A DNA stretch of 64,000 bases from Flavobacteriales bacterium UBA6770 (GCA_905181875.1 CAJIZH010000003.1:1034419-1098418), one strand, 5' to 3'; counted from the first letter of the stretch, positions 43,453-53,343 are shown. Translations and numbers: made by a program. Notes: generated by a model not told the origin, from the letters alone.

Positions 43453-44682
43453 TTATCGAATGTTTTCTTTAAGTAGAATTTCTTTTGCCATTAGCATGGG
43501 AGTGCTGATATATTTTTTTTCTAGATACTGCAACACCTTATCCAAGACTTCCTTTGAATCGCTATCCAGAGCTTCTATGTCTTTCGCAAAAATCTCTTCT
43601 AAAGCTTTCCGCCTTATTTCCTTTACTTGCTCAGGGACTTTTCGCATAGCAATCTCTACCTGGCGAGTTTTATAAAGAACAGCAAAATTACTCACTTGCG
43701 TGGCAATGATTTCTTCACATTGAGAAAGATGTGCACGTCTTTTTTCCATGTTTTTTGCTGCTACATCTCTCAGACCATCTACTGATATGTAACGAATCGG
43801 ATAGTTCTCTCTTGTTTTTTTAGAAACATCATTAGGAATGGCTAAATCTACTACTACTGTAGGCTCCTTAATATTGATTTTAATTTTTTCGTAGGTTAGG
43901 TGGTCAATAATGTGACTATCAGAACCTGTGCATGTGATTAGTACATTAAATTCAATTTCACTACTTCCCAAGTCTTTTAGATCGAAAGCCTTACCGCCAA
44001 AATTTTCAGCGAGGGTTTGTGCCTTAGACAGAGTTCTATTAAAGATAGTAAAGTCCGTTGCACCGTGTTTCTTCATTTTTCTAATTAGGGCTGTATTCGT
44101 TTTTCCAGCCCCTATAACTAGAATTTTGCTCTTTTTGAGGTTAGTTAATGCTTCTAATTTTTTATAGGCAAGGTTAACGACCGAAACAGGGTTATTAGCA
44201 ATTTCAGTTTCAGTATAAATCAGTTTCCCAGTTTCGATGGTCTTCTTCATCAAAATGCGCATAAAATCGCCATTAAGATTGTAAGATTTGCAAAGGTTAT
44301 AAGCATTCCGCATTTGACCCAAAATCTCACGCTCACCAATAACAAGTGAATCCAAAGAGCTTGAAACTCTAAACCAATGAAGGACAGCTTCTATATTTGA
44401 AAAAGTACTTGCGTTATTAACGGCTAGGTCTAACTTATCGTAACCCAATTTTGGATAAATACACTGGAATATTTTAGTCAGAAAATCTTTAGAAAGCTCT
44501 TTGTTGGAACGAATTAACAGCTCAACACGGTTGCAAGTTGTAAGAAAGATCAGTTCATCGATACCCAATGATTTTAGAGGAATAAGCCTTGAAGCTTGAA
44601 ATTCTTCTGAAATATGGAATTCGCCCAACTGGTCAACACCAATGTTGTGGTGAGTTAAGGCTATAGCGTGTAGTAATTCCAA
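43453..44682 (-). CDS. hemA: Glutamyl-tRNA reductase
   Basis: NADPH enzyme that reduces glutamyl-tRNA to glutamate-1-semialdehyde, the committed step of C5-pathway haem synthesis. It has 409 aa. The N-terminal catalytic domain contains FLTTCNRVELLI (active-site Cys) and SSLDSLVIGEREILGQMRNA. The Rossmann domain starts KILVIGAGKTNTALIRKM, and a helical dimerisation domain follows. It is the first gene of the hemA-hemC-hemD operon. No clear promoter box was found in the 224-base gap upstream. Confidence 0.97.
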   Translation of the reverse strand: MELLHAIALTHHNIGVDQLGEFHISEEFQASRLIPLKSLGIDELIFLTTCNRVELLIRSNKELSKDFLTKIFQCIYPKLGYDKLDLAVNNASTFSNIEAVLHWFRVSSSLDSLVIGEREILGQMRNAYNLCKSYNLNGDFMRILMKKTIETGKLIYTETEIANNPVSVVNLAYKKLEALTNLKKSKILVIGAGKTNTALIRKMKKHGATDFTIFNRTLSKAQTLAENFGGKAFDLKDLGSSEIEFNVLITCTGSDSHIIDHLTYEKIKINIKEPTVVVDLAIPNDVSKKTRENYPIRYISVDGLRDVAAKNMEKRRAHLSQCEEIIATQVSNFAVLYKTRQVEIAMRKVPEQVKEIRRKALEEIFAKDIEALDSDSKEVLDKVLQYLEKKYISTPMLMAKEILLKENIR

Positions 44683-44906
44683 TTCTAACTTATCAAAGTA
44701 ATTTACTTTGCAAAAGTGCTTCTTGTAAGTAAGGTTTTTGTCACAGTTTTGTCACGGCTATTTACGTCATCAAATGGCGCTTTTGTGAAATGTATGTAAT
44801 CATTCCAACCTGAGAATTAAAGTTTCAAGAATAAGATTCACTATATTCGTTTGTTGAATTTAAAAATTGGCCCTGAAGTTAGGCTTAACTAAAAAAAAAC
44901 TTGATT

Positions 44907-45737
44907 ATGAAAAAGGTAATGTTTCTAATCCTAGCAGGCTCATTGGTGCTAGGAAGCTGTAAAAAAGAAGGCTGTACTGATGCTGCCGCTACTAATTATG
45001 ATGATAAAGCAAAGGATAATGATGGTTCTTGTGTTTATCCAGCGATAGTAGTTCCAGTAGATACGGAGGCACCAACTGTGGTTATAACAATGTCTAGTGA
45101 ATTTACAGTGATAGCAGGAGAAACTCTTGACATCACGGCTACTATTTCAGACAATACAGCAGCAACGTCTTGGGAGTTTTCTTACAAAGGCGAATCTGGA
45201 GTTGTATATGGGTTAACAGTCGCTAATATCAGTGGTGGTTTAATTCAAGATGTAGCTGCAAGTACAGTGATTGCTGCAACTGCTGCTGCGGGGAGCTATA
45301 TACTAACAATAGCAGCAACTGATGCCGCTGGAAATGCAAGTACAGCTGCTACATTAGGGTTTACTATTGATGCGGCTGCTCCTACTGACACTGAAAAACC
45401 AGAAATTACTGAACCGAATGTTACTTTTCCGAGCGGCGGAACAATGAGCAGTGGAACTGGCGGTACTGATGGCGTTAAAGTAAGTCTTGTAGTTTCTGAT
45501 TACGTAGAGTTATCTTGGGTCAAAGCATACTTATACGATACAGACAATAGTGTAGCTATAGATAGTTTGGTGGAAACTGGAATTACTGGACAATCATGGA
45601 GTAAAACGGATCATAAGTTTACTTATCCTAGATCAGAAGCACAAAGTCAAAAAGGAGCAATTAAAATTGTTGCTCAAGACAAAGCTGGCAATGAGTCTAC
45701 CGTCACTGGAAGTAAAGTATTAGTTTTCGGATTATAG
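44907..45737 (+). CDS. Surface lipoprotein with calcium-loop motif and Ig-like domains (DUF4625-like)
   Basis: About 276 aa. A lipoprotein signal (LVLGSC, Cys about 17) is followed by GCTDAAATNYDDKAKDNDGSC, a Cys-bounded, Asp-rich motif common in marine Bacteroidota surface proteins and probably calcium binding. Next come a Thr/Ala-rich Ig-like domain (about 55-155) and a second beta domain resembling DUF4625 (about 160-275, with IKIVAQDKAGNES). No enzymatic residues are seen. The ATG at 44907 is taken, with a TTG at 44901 possible. A strong terminator follows. Confidence 0.75.
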   Translation: MKKVMFLILAGSLVLGSCKKEGCTDAAATNYDDKAKDNDGSCVYPAIVVPVDTEAPTVVITMSSEFTVIAGETLDITATISDNTAATSWEFSYKGESGVVYGLTVANISGGLIQDVAASTVIAATAAAGSYILTIAATDAAGNASTAATLGFTIDAAAPTDTEKPEITEPNVTFPSGGTMSSGTGGTDGVKVSLVVSDYVELSWVKAYLYDTDNSVAIDSLVETGITGQSWSKTDHKFTYPRSEAQSQKGAIKIVAQDKAGNESTVTGSKVLVFGL

Positions 45738-45748
45738 TCTTAGAATTA

Positions 45749-45783
45749 TAAAAAAAACCACTTCAAATGAAGTGGTTTTTTTT
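45749..45783 (+). terminator. Strong intrinsic terminator
   Basis: A run of A, arms AACCACTTC and GAAGTGGTT around AAAT, then eight T, starting 12 bases after the stop of the lipoprotein gene. Confidence 0.9.
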
Positions 45784-45802
45784 ACCCAAAAATCTGATTT
45801 TA

Positions 45803-46128
45803 TCTATTTCAAATATTAATTCCGTCATAGATGTGCTTCAATCAAATAATCCAAATGTGAAGATTTTAATAGAGCAAATGGCTCCTGCTCGATCTGATAT
45901 TATGACTGCAACACTTGCAGACTATATTAACAGCTTGCAGAGTGAAGTATCAATTATCGTAGCAAATAAATCTACGCTAACATCTCAAATTATCCTTATA
46001 GATATGTATACTGGTTTCACAGATTACTTCTTGGCAGTTGATTACACTATAATGAATTAGGTGCTGATTTTTTAGTAAGTCGGCATTATGCAGTATTAGA
46101 AAATACACTAGAATATAAGTTGGATTAG
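45803..46128 (+). pseudogene. SGNH/GDSL-type hydrolase, C-terminal fragment with frameshift
   Basis: The open frame from about 45803 reads NINSVIDVLQSNNPNVKILI, then APARSDIMTATLADYINSLQ and IILIDMYTGFTDYFLAVD, the second half of an SGNH-hydrolase fold in which a VDMYTGF-type strand precedes the catalytic His region. Near 46043 the frame shifts by one base. The continuation HYNELGADFLVSRHYAVLE ends at the TAG at 46126. The N-terminal half with the catalytic Ser is absent: the fragment begins just past the terminator of the preceding gene. It is therefore a remnant left by deletion. Confidence 0.6.
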
Positions 46129-46350
46129 ACTATTTAATTATTGCACTAATAATGGTTTTTTTTAAGGTTATTTCTTCTTATTTTACTGTTTTTTGAATTG
46201 TGTTATCGATTGTTATTTTGAATTCTTTGGCCCGAGTATTAGAATTGAACTTTTATTTTGTTCAGTTTTATTTTAAGAAAACAAATAAAAATGAACTTCT
46301 TAGAACTAAACGAGATTAATCTCCGAATCAAATCAATATTTACTAGAAAT

Positions 46351-46386
46351 AAAAAACCCTTAACTCGTTATGAATTAAGGGTTTTA
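46351..46386 (-). terminator. Terminator downstream of tRNA-Gln
   Basis: Arms AAACCCTTAA and TTAAGGGTTT around an AT-rich loop with flanking A and T runs, 14 bases past the tRNA 3' end on the minus strand. Confidence 0.75.
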
Positions 46387-46399
46387 TAAGATTTTTTTG

Positions 46400-46472
46400 T
46401 TGTCCCACTAGGGCTCGAACCTAGACTCTTCTGTACCAAAAACAGACGTGTTGCCAATTACACTATGGGACA
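46400..46472 (-). tRNA. tRNA-Gln (TTG)
   Basis: The minus strand reads TGTCCCATAGTGTAATTGGC..., with acceptor stem TGTCCCA/TGGGACA, an anticodon loop TTTTGGT giving anticodon TTG, and T-arm GGTTCGAGCCC. It is 73 nt including the discriminator base, and CCA is not encoded. A TAGTTTTG promoter box lies 27 bases upstream and a terminator follows. Confidence 0.95.
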
Positions 46473-46499
46473 AGAACAAATGCCTTTTTTAAGGCGCGG

Positions 46500-46507
46500 C
46501 AAAACTA
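46500..46507 (-). promoter_or_regulatory. -7 box (TAGTTTTG) for tRNA-Gln
   Basis: Minus-strand TAnnTTTG match 27 bases upstream of the tRNA 5' end. Confidence 0.5.
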
Positions 46508-46574
46508 AAAAAAAATGAAGTAAAACAAACATTTTTATTCTTGTAGTACACTTTACTTAAATTCGCGGCAAATT

Positions 46575-49500
46575 ATGAATAACATGAATTTTAAAACCTT
46601 AGATATCGCAGGTGGTTGGATAGCTTTTATTATCGCAACGTTTACCTATGTCTCAACCATGGAACCCACTGTTAGTTTTTGGGATTGTGGCGAATTTATT
46701 GCTTGTGCATACAAGCTTCAAGTAGGCCATCCTCCTGGGGCGCCATTATTTTTAATGATTGGTCGCTTTTTCTCTATGTGGACAGCACCTGATCAAGCAG
46801 CATACATGGTGAATTTAATTTCAGCATTATCGTCGTCTTTTACTATTTTATTTTTATTCTGGACTATTTCTGCTTTGGCAAGAAAAATATTGAATAAAAC
46901 AAATTCTGAATGGAATATGGGTAAAACCATAGCCGTAGTGGGCAGTTCCATGGTAGGAGCTTTGGCTTACACATTCAGTGATACGTTCTGGTTTTCAGCT
47001 GTAGAGGCTGAGGTGTATGCAATGTCTTCTTTGTTTACAGCTATCGTTTTTTGGGCGATACTGCGATGGGAAAGAGTTTCAGAGGAACCGGGTGCAGACC
47101 GATGGTTGATTTTTATCGCTTATTTGATGGGACTTTCAATTGGGGTTCACCTTCTTAACTTGCTTGCTATACCAGCAATTGCTTTCGTTTTCTACTTTAA
47201 AAAATTCAAACCAACACTAAAAGGTATTGGAGTAACGGCTGCTGCGTCTATTCTAATTTTAGGGTTTGTACAAAAAGGAGTTATTCCAGGTCTTGTTACA
47301 ATGTCTGGGAAATTTGAATTATTGTTTGTCAATAGCTTTGGATTACCATTTAATACGGGTGCTTTTATCCACGTAATATTATTATTAGCTGCAGTTATTT
47401 ATGGAATATTGTTAACACACCAGTCAGGTGATAGAAAATGGAAATTGATGGGAGTTTTGGTTGTGATCGCTCTACTTGTTGCTTCCTTCTCTACATTAGG
47501 ATTAGTTGTAGCAGGAGTTATAGTTGGAATCTTTGTTATGGTTCCAAATGTTTCAGATCGTGCTGTTAATACTGGATTGCTGTGTATTTCTGTTATTCTT
47601 ATTGGATACTCCTCTTACACCTTGGTTTTGGTTAGGTCAAACGCCAATCCTCCTATGGATGAGAATAATCCAGAAAACATGTTCTCACTCCTAAGTTACT
47701 TGAATCGTGAGCAATATGGTTCTCAACCTATTGCATACGGACAGTATTTTAACACTCCTCTGGACAATAAGAACCCATATACTGATGGTTCTCCAACTTA
47801 TTTTCAAGAGTTTGATAAAGGCGAGTATAAAAAATCTACACATCATAAAAAAACACAACCGAATTATGCTTCTGAATTTATGACGGTATTTCCACGTATG
47901 TGGAGTCAAGAAGCACGACATATTAAAGCTTATAAAACATGGTCAGACTTTAAGGGAAAACCAATGCGTTACAAGGTATATGGTGGTAAAATGGAAACTA
48001 TTTATAAGCCAACTTTTGGCGAAAACATTCAGTTCTTTGTCAAACATCAAGTCATGTGGATGTACTGGAGGTATTTTCTTTGGAATTTTGCAGGAAGACA
48101 AAATGATGTTCAAGGACATAATGGGATCGTTGATGGAAACTGGTTAAGTGGAATTGATGCAATTGATAACTTGCGCTTAGGCGATCAGTCCAATCTGCCG
48201 CCAAGTATTGGGGATCATAAAGCAAGAAATACATATTTCTTTCTTCCTTTAATATTGGGATTGATTGGGGTCTTCTTTCAATTCAATTCTTCAAAAAGAG
48301 ACTTTGCCTTGGTTACCATGCTATTTGTGTTTACCGGTTTGGCAATTATTGTTTACTTAAATCAGTATCCTTTCCAACCGCGTGAGCGAGATTATGCTTA
48401 TGCAGGATCCTTTTATGCTTTTACAATTTGGATAGGGCTGGGAGTGCTCGGGATTATTGATTTGTTGGCGAATAAAGTAAAAATAAATCGAGTAGTAGCA
48501 GGAGGCTTGGCCACTTTGATATGCCTTGCCGCAGTTCCTGGAATTATGGCAAAAGAGGGCTGGGACGATCACAACAGATCAAATAGATACACAGCATTAC
48601 ATTTTGCTAAAATGTATTTAGATTCTTGTGATCCAGATGCAGTATTGTTTACCAACGGAGATAACGATACATTCCCACTATGGTATGTGCAAGAAGTTGA
48701 GGGTTACAGAACTGATGTTCGGGTAGTGAACTTAAGTTTACTTAATACGGATTGGTACATTGATCAAATGAGTAGAGCCGCTTATGACAGTAAACCAACA
48801 CCATTCACCTTGAAACCTCATCAATATCGTCAAGGAACGAGAGATTACATTCCCGTTATTGATAGAAATAAAACGGAAAAGTATTTAGATGTTAAGCAAA
48901 TAGTAGAGTTTTTCTCTGATGATAAAAACCAAGCGTCTATGGGTAATAATCGTAAAATGAACTATTCTCCTACTAAACTTTACAGTTTACCAGTTGATAC
49001 GGCTAAAGTATTGGCTAATGGAACTGTTCCCCCTGAAAAAGCGGGTGAAGTTTTAAGTGAAATCAAATGGAAAGTTGGTAAAAACTATCTGTTGAAAAAG
49101 GATATCATGATGCTGGATTTATTGGCTCATTTCAATTGGGATCGACCAATTTATTTTGCGATTACAACAGGAGCGGATGCTTATATTGGTTTGCAAGGGC
49201 ACTTTCAGTTGGAGGGTCTTACTTACCGTTTAGTGCCATTTAAAGGCTCTAGCCCTGATGGTCAGACAGGTTACGTTAATGCAGATAAAATGTATGACAA
49301 CTTGATGAATAAGTTTAGCTATGGAAACGTAAAAGAGGACAATGTTTATGTGGATCACAACATTTTAAGAATGTGTATGAACCTAAGAAACAATTTTGCT
49401 CGCTGTGCTGATGAAATGTTACGAAGAAATGAAATAGATAAAGCAGTAGCCTTGTTGGATAAGGCAGTATTGGAAATGCCGGACCATCAAGTTCCATTTA

Positions 49501-49787
49501 ATTATTTCATGTTGCCATTAATTGAGTTGTATTACAAAACAGGTAATTCAGAAAAAGGCGAAGCAATTGCTAAGGTAATGTTGGATAAATATGAATCGGA
49601 ATTGGATTATTACCTAGGCCTTAAAACAGGTTTCTATAAGAGACTGGGTCAAACTCCACAGCAAAACATAAGTATTATTTATCAAATCAACACAATGATT
49701 AATAGATACAATCCAAATGGCGAAATGAATACTTATTCTAAAGAAGTGTTTGAGCGCTTGGAAAGAGAGTTCACAGCTAAATCATAA
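46575..49787 (+). CDS. DUF2723 family multi-pass membrane protein (probable glycosyltransferase)
   Basis: A 1070 aa integral membrane protein typical of Bacteroidota. The N-terminal 600 residues hold about a dozen hydrophobic helices. The opening motif WDCGEFIACAYKLQVGHPPGAP, with an Asp-Glu pair and HPPGAP, resembles the first loop of protein O-mannosyltransferase-type GT-C enzymes, which suggests transfer of a lipid-linked sugar at the periplasmic face. The C-terminal 400 residues are soluble, with FTNGDNDTFPLWYVQE and a helical, TPR-like end. Bacteroidota O-glycosylate many exported proteins, but the exact role of DUF2723 is not established here. Confidence 0.87.
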   Translation: MNNMNFKTLDIAGGWIAFIIATFTYVSTMEPTVSFWDCGEFIACAYKLQVGHPPGAPLFLMIGRFFSMWTAPDQAAYMVNLISALSSSFTILFLFWTISALARKILNKTNSEWNMGKTIAVVGSSMVGALAYTFSDTFWFSAVEAEVYAMSSLFTAIVFWAILRWERVSEEPGADRWLIFIAYLMGLSIGVHLLNLLAIPAIAFVFYFKKFKPTLKGIGVTAAASILILGFVQKGVIPGLVTMSGKFELLFVNSFGLPFNTGAFIHVILLLAAVIYGILLTHQSGDRKWKLMGVLVVIALLVASFSTLGLVVAGVIVGIFVMVPNVSDRAVNTGLLCISVILIGYSSYTLVLVRSNANPPMDENNPENMFSLLSYLNREQYGSQPIAYGQYFNTPLDNKNPYTDGSPTYFQEFDKGEYKKSTHHKKTQPNYASEFMTVFPRMWSQEARHIKAYKTWSDFKGKPMRYKVYGGKMETIYKPTFGENIQFFVKHQVMWMYWRYFLWNFAGRQNDVQGHNGIVDGNWLSGIDAIDNLRLGDQSNLPPSIGDHKARNTYFFLPLILGLIGVFFQFNSSKRDFALVTMLFVFTGLAIIVYLNQYPFQPRERDYAYAGSFYAFTIWIGLGVLGIIDLLANKVKINRVVAGGLATLICLAAVPGIMAKEGWDDHNRSNRYTALHFAKMYLDSCDPDAVLFTNGDNDTFPLWYVQEVEGYRTDVRVVNLSLLNTDWYIDQMSRAAYDSKPTPFTLKPHQYRQGTRDYIPVIDRNKTEKYLDVKQIVEFFSDDKNQASMGNNRKMNYSPTKLYSLPVDTAKVLANGTVPPEKAGEVLSEIKWKVGKNYLLKKDIMMLDLLAHFNWDRPIYFAITTGADAYIGLQGHFQLEGLTYRLVPFKGSSPDGQTGYVNADKMYDNLMNKFSYGNVKEDNVYVDHNILRMCMNLRNNFARCADEMLRRNEIDKAVALLDKAVLEMPDHQVPFNYFMLPLIELYYKTGNSEKGEAIAKVMLDKYESELDYYLGLKTGFYKRLGQTPQQNISIIYQINTMINRYNPNGEMNTYSKEVFERLEREFTAKS

Positions 49788-49793
49788 TTTTAA

Positions 49794-49831
49794 AGTCTCG
49801 TCCCAATAGTTTTCGGGATGAGACCTTTTTT
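49794..49831 (+). terminator. Terminator between DUF2723 and the NodB gene
   Basis: Arms GTCTCGTCCC and GGGATGAGAC (one G-T pair) with an AATAGTTTTC loop and a T6 run, 7 bases after the DUF2723 stop and 2 bases before the TTG start of the next gene. Confidence 0.8.
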
Positions 49832-49833
49832 AT

Positions 49834-50451
49834 TTGATAGTCTCATTACCAGATAGCGCCCAAAAGCTTTTTCCAGGAGTTGTTTTTTCAGGAGAGAGAA
49901 CCATTAATAAAGTTTACCTAACTTTTGACGACGGGCCTATTCCTGAGGTTACTCTTCCCATTCTTGAATTACTTAAGGAGCACAAAGCTATTGCCACTTT
50001 TTTTGAGGTAGGAGAAAATGTGTTTAAATACCCTGAAGTCCATGATAGAATTCTGAAAGAAGGTCATCAGGTGGCAAATCATACCTTCAACCACTTGAGT
50101 GGTTGGAAAACGAAATCGAAAGAGTATTTAGAGAATGTCGAGAAGGCTAATAAGCTAATCAAGAGCGACTATTTCAGACCTCCTTATGGGAGAATGACCC
50201 CAAAGCAATTTAATGGGCTAAAAGAGGCGAGTTATAAGATTATCTATTGGGATATTTTGAGTAGAGATTACGATAAGACTGTTTCCCAAGAAGAATGCTT
50301 AAACAATATCCTTAGTAATCTTCAGAATGGAAGTATTATTCTATTGCACGATAGTCTAAAGGCAGAAAAAAATGTTCTGGCTGTATTGCCAAAAGTTTTG
50401 GAAACGATTAAACAGAAAGGGTTTGAGTTTGGTAGGATAGATGAGATCTAA
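49834..50451 (+). CDS. Polysaccharide deacetylase family protein (NodB domain)
   Basis: A 205 aa NodB-fold carbohydrate esterase with the motifs in order: KVYLTFDDGP (catalytic Asp and metal Asp), HQVANHTFNH (two metal His), FRPPYGRMTP, WDILSRDYD and IILLHDS. Peptidoglycan or another N-acetylated glycan is the likely substrate. There is no clear signal peptide in this reading. The start is TTG at 49834, which gives a family-like N-terminus (QKLFPGVVF before the first strand). It begins right after a terminator hairpin. Its end overlaps rnr by 4 bases. Confidence 0.85.
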   Translation: MIVSLPDSAQKLFPGVVFSGERTINKVYLTFDDGPIPEVTLPILELLKEHKAIATFFEVGENVFKYPEVHDRILKEGHQVANHTFNHLSGWKTKSKEYLENVEKANKLIKSDYFRPPYGRMTPKQFNGLKEASYKIIYWDILSRDYDKTVSQEECLNNILSNLQNGSIILLHDSLKAEKNVLAVLPKVLETIKQKGFEFGRIDEI

Positions 50452-52619
50452 TCCTCCCCCTCCGCAAAATCAACTAACTCAAAATCTAGACGTTTTCGAA
50501 CCAAATCAGCTTCCTTTACTTTAATAATCAGCTTTTGCCCTAAGTTAATTGTTGTCTTTGTGTTGTTGCCTATCACTTGGTAATTATCCTCATCATAAGT
50601 GAAATAATCTCCGCTAATATCACGAAGACGAATCATTCCCTCACACTTACTTTCCTCCAATTCAATGTACATGCCCCACTCACTCATTCCGCTAACTATA
50701 CCAGTGAACTCCTGTCCTTCGGTACCCTGCATAAACAAAACTTGGAAATACTTTGTTGATTCTCGTTCAGCATTAGTGGCTAACTGCTCCATTTCGCTAG
50801 AATGTTTACAAAGACCCTCCAACCATTCTTGGTCTACTTCATTTTGACCCGCTAAGTATTGAGTCAATAATCGGTGAACCATCATATCTGGGTATCGCCT
50901 AATTGGAGATGTAAAATGACTGTAATGAGAAAATCCTAATCCGTAATGGCCTATATTTTCAGTTGTATATACTGCCTTTGCCATGGTTCGAATAGCTAGG
51001 TTTTCAATTGTATTTTCTTCGCCTTTTCCTTGAACTTCTTGTAATAAAGCATTTAGATTTTGAGCAACATTGCCTTCCCCAAAAGCATAATCATATCCAA
51101 AACGTTTAATAAAATGAGAGAACGTTTTAAGTTTTTCTGGATCAGGAGTATCGTGTATCCGGTATACAAAAGTTCTTGGTTTTTGGAATTTCTTTTTTGG
51201 ATTACCAATATCAGACGCAACTGTTTTATTAGCTAACAACATGAATTCCTCAATTAGTTTATGCGCATCTTTTTGCACTTTCAGGAGCACTCCAACCGGC
51301 TTTTTTTCTTCGCTTAAGTTAAATCGGACCTCCACCTTATCAAAGGCAATTGAACCTTCTTTAAGCCTAATTGCTCGCTTTTCTTTTGCAATAGTGTTCA
51401 GTGTATGGAGTTCTTTTTCAAAGTCACCTGCTTTTCCTTCTAAAATTTCTTGAACATCTTCGTAAGTAAATCGACGGTCAGAATGAATTACACTTCGCGT
51501 AATTCTATGGTTTATGATTTTATGATTCTTATCGAAAGTAAAGATGCAACTGTAACAAAGCTTGTCCTCGTTTGGACGAAGACTACAAACTCCATTTGAT
51601 AAAACCTCAGGTAGCATTGGGATAACCCTATCCACCAAATAAACTGAAGTTGCTCTTGAAACAGCTTCTTTTTCAATAATTGATTTTGGTTGAACATAGT
51701 GCGTTACATCAGCAATATGAACTCCAATTTCTAATTTATCATTTTCTAAAACTCTTATGGAAAGCGCATCGTCAAAGTCTTTTGCATCGTGCGGATCGAT
51801 AGTAAAGGTAGCTACCTTTCTAAAGTCTTCACGTTTAGCAATCTCTTCGTCCGTAATAGTTGTGTCAATTTTCGACGCAGCTTCTTCAACTCGCTCTGGA
51901 AAGTTTAATGGGAAACCAGAGTCTGCAAGAATACTGTTCATCTCAGCATCATTCTCTCCAGGGTTCCCAAGAATTTCAACCACTTCTCCAAACGGAGAAT
52001 TTGCTCCAACGGGCCATTCGGTCATTTTTACAACGACTTTTTGTCGATGTTTTGCGTTGTTTAGTTTGTTTTTTGGAATAAAAATATCTTGATTCATTTT
52101 CGAACTGGAAGCTGTAAAAAATGCAAATTTTTCACTAACCTCAAGCGAACCTACAAACTGAATTTTCTTGCGTTCTAGCACATTAGTGACGCGACCTTTT
52201 AGTTTTCCTTTCTTTTCAGGAACTACTTTAACTTCCACGGTATCACCGTTTAATGCACGATTAGTCTCTGAAGAGGGAATAAAAATATCATTTTCTATTC
52301 CTTCAACAATTACGAATCCAGACCCTTTTTGAGTGATATCGATTACTCCAATTACAATTTTAGAAATTTCATGCAATTGGAACTGTCCAGGATCATTTTC
52401 CAATAATGCACCTTCTTCTAAAAGTTTGAATAATGCGTTTTGCACTTGCTCTTTGCCTCTGCTAGTATTCAAGCTAATTCTTCGAGCAACTTGTTTATAG
52501 TTGAATATTCGTTTTGGATGTTCCTGAAAAGCATCTAAAATCAGTTTTTTAATTGAACTAGGTTGGCCCGCAGATCCTTTACGTTTTCCAATGCGTTCGT
52601 TACGTCTTTTTCTTCCCAA
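50448..52619 (-). CDS. rnr: Ribonuclease R
   Basis: Processive 3'-5' exoribonuclease that degrades structured RNA. It has 723 aa: a helix-turn-helix (about 25-85), two cold-shock OB domains (about 90-240), the RNB catalytic domain (about 255-585) with TIDPHDAKDFDDALSI (metal-binding Asp cluster) and HYGLGFSHYSHFTSPIRRYPD, and a C-terminal S1 domain (about 635-715). It overlaps the convergent NodB gene by 4 bases. Confidence 0.97.
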   Translation of the reverse strand: MGRKRRNERIGKRKGSAGQPSSIKKLILDAFQEHPKRIFNYKQVARRISLNTSRGKEQVQNALFKLLEEGALLENDPGQFQLHEISKIVIGVIDITQKGSGFVIVEGIENDIFIPSSETNRALNGDTVEVKVVPEKKGKLKGRVTNVLERKKIQFVGSLEVSEKFAFFTASSSKMNQDIFIPKNKLNNAKHRQKVVVKMTEWPVGANSPFGEVVEILGNPGENDAEMNSILADSGFPLNFPERVEEAASKIDTTITDEEIAKREDFRKVATFTIDPHDAKDFDDALSIRVLENDKLEIGVHIADVTHYVQPKSIIEKEAVSRATSVYLVDRVIPMLPEVLSNGVCSLRPNEDKLCYSCIFTFDKNHKIINHRITRSVIHSDRRFTYEDVQEILEGKAGDFEKELHTLNTIAKEKRAIRLKEGSIAFDKVEVRFNLSEEKKPVGVLLKVQKDAHKLIEEFMLLANKTVASDIGNPKKKFQKPRTFVYRIHDTPDPEKLKTFSHFIKRFGYDYAFGEGNVAQNLNALLQEVQGKGEENTIENLAIRTMAKAVYTTENIGHYGLGFSHYSHFTSPIRRYPDMMVHRLLTQYLAGQNEVDQEWLEGLCKHSSEMEQLATNAERESTKYFQVLFMQGTEGQEFTGIVSGMSEWGMYIELEESKCEGMIRLRDISGDYFTYDEDNYQVIGNNTKTTINLGQKLIIKVKEADLVRKRLDFELVDFAEGED

Positions 52620-52697
52620 GGGTAATTAGATTAATTCTAAATTGAGTATTATTAAAACCATTTAACTGGTTAATGTTTCTTACTAGCGAAGGAAACC

Positions 52698-52705
52698 TAA
52701 TTTTG
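52698..52705 (+). promoter_or_regulatory. -7 box (TAATTTTG) for ferritin
   Basis: TAnnTTTG match 55 bases upstream of the ferritin ATG, in the divergent gap with rnr. Confidence 0.5.
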
Positions 52706-52760
52706 ACGAAGAAAAGTTGGAAAGTCCAATTTTTCACTAACAATATAAAGTGATATTAAC

Positions 52761-53276
52761 ATGATTTCAGCAGACATAGAAAAGCAGCTCAATGAACAGT
52801 TAAGAATGGAAGCAGAAAGTTCTCAATATTATTTAGCGATGGCCTCTTGGGCAGAAGGCAAGGGATACAGTGGGACGGCAGAGTTTTTATACATGCACAG
52901 TGAGGAAGAGCGCGCGCACATGATGAAAATTTTGCGCTACATTAATGAACGTGGAGGCACCTCTATAGTTCCAGAACTATCAAAACCAGCAACGGAATTT
53001 GATTCTTTACAAGCTATTTTTGATGATTTGTTGAAGCACGAGGAATTAATAACTAACAGTATCAACGAATTAGTTTTTAGATGTTTGGAGCTGAGGGATT
53101 ATACTACGCACAACTTCTTGCAATGGTATGTTGCTGAGCAAATTGAAGAAGAAGCGCTTGCTAGAACTATATTGGATAAGCTGAACTTGATTGGAAACGA
53201 TAAAGGTGGATTGTATCTTTTTGATAGAGATGTAGAAAGCATAAAAGTTCAAAGCGCGGCAAATAAACCAGTTTAA
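52761..53276 (+). CDS. ftnA: Ferritin (non-haem, FtnA type)
   Basis: Iron-storage protein that forms a 24-subunit shell. The 171 aa four-helix bundle shows the ferroxidase residues in MEAESSQYYLAMASW (Glu, Tyr), SEEERAHMMKILRY (Glu, His) and EQIEEEALARTILDKL. The C-terminus YLFDRDVESIK is typical of bacterial ferritins of Bacteroidota. It is a single gene, divergent from rnr. Confidence 0.95.
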   Translation: MISADIEKQLNEQLRMEAESSQYYLAMASWAEGKGYSGTAEFLYMHSEEERAHMMKILRYINERGGTSIVPELSKPATEFDSLQAIFDDLLKHEELITNSINELVFRCLELRDYTTHNFLQWYVAEQIEEEALARTILDKLNLIGNDKGGLYLFDRDVESIKVQSAANKPV

Positions 53277-53343
53277 GCTTTTAAAGGCGTAAATATTTTA
53301 ATTCTAAAGAGCTATTACTTGATAATTAGTCAATCATAAAAAT

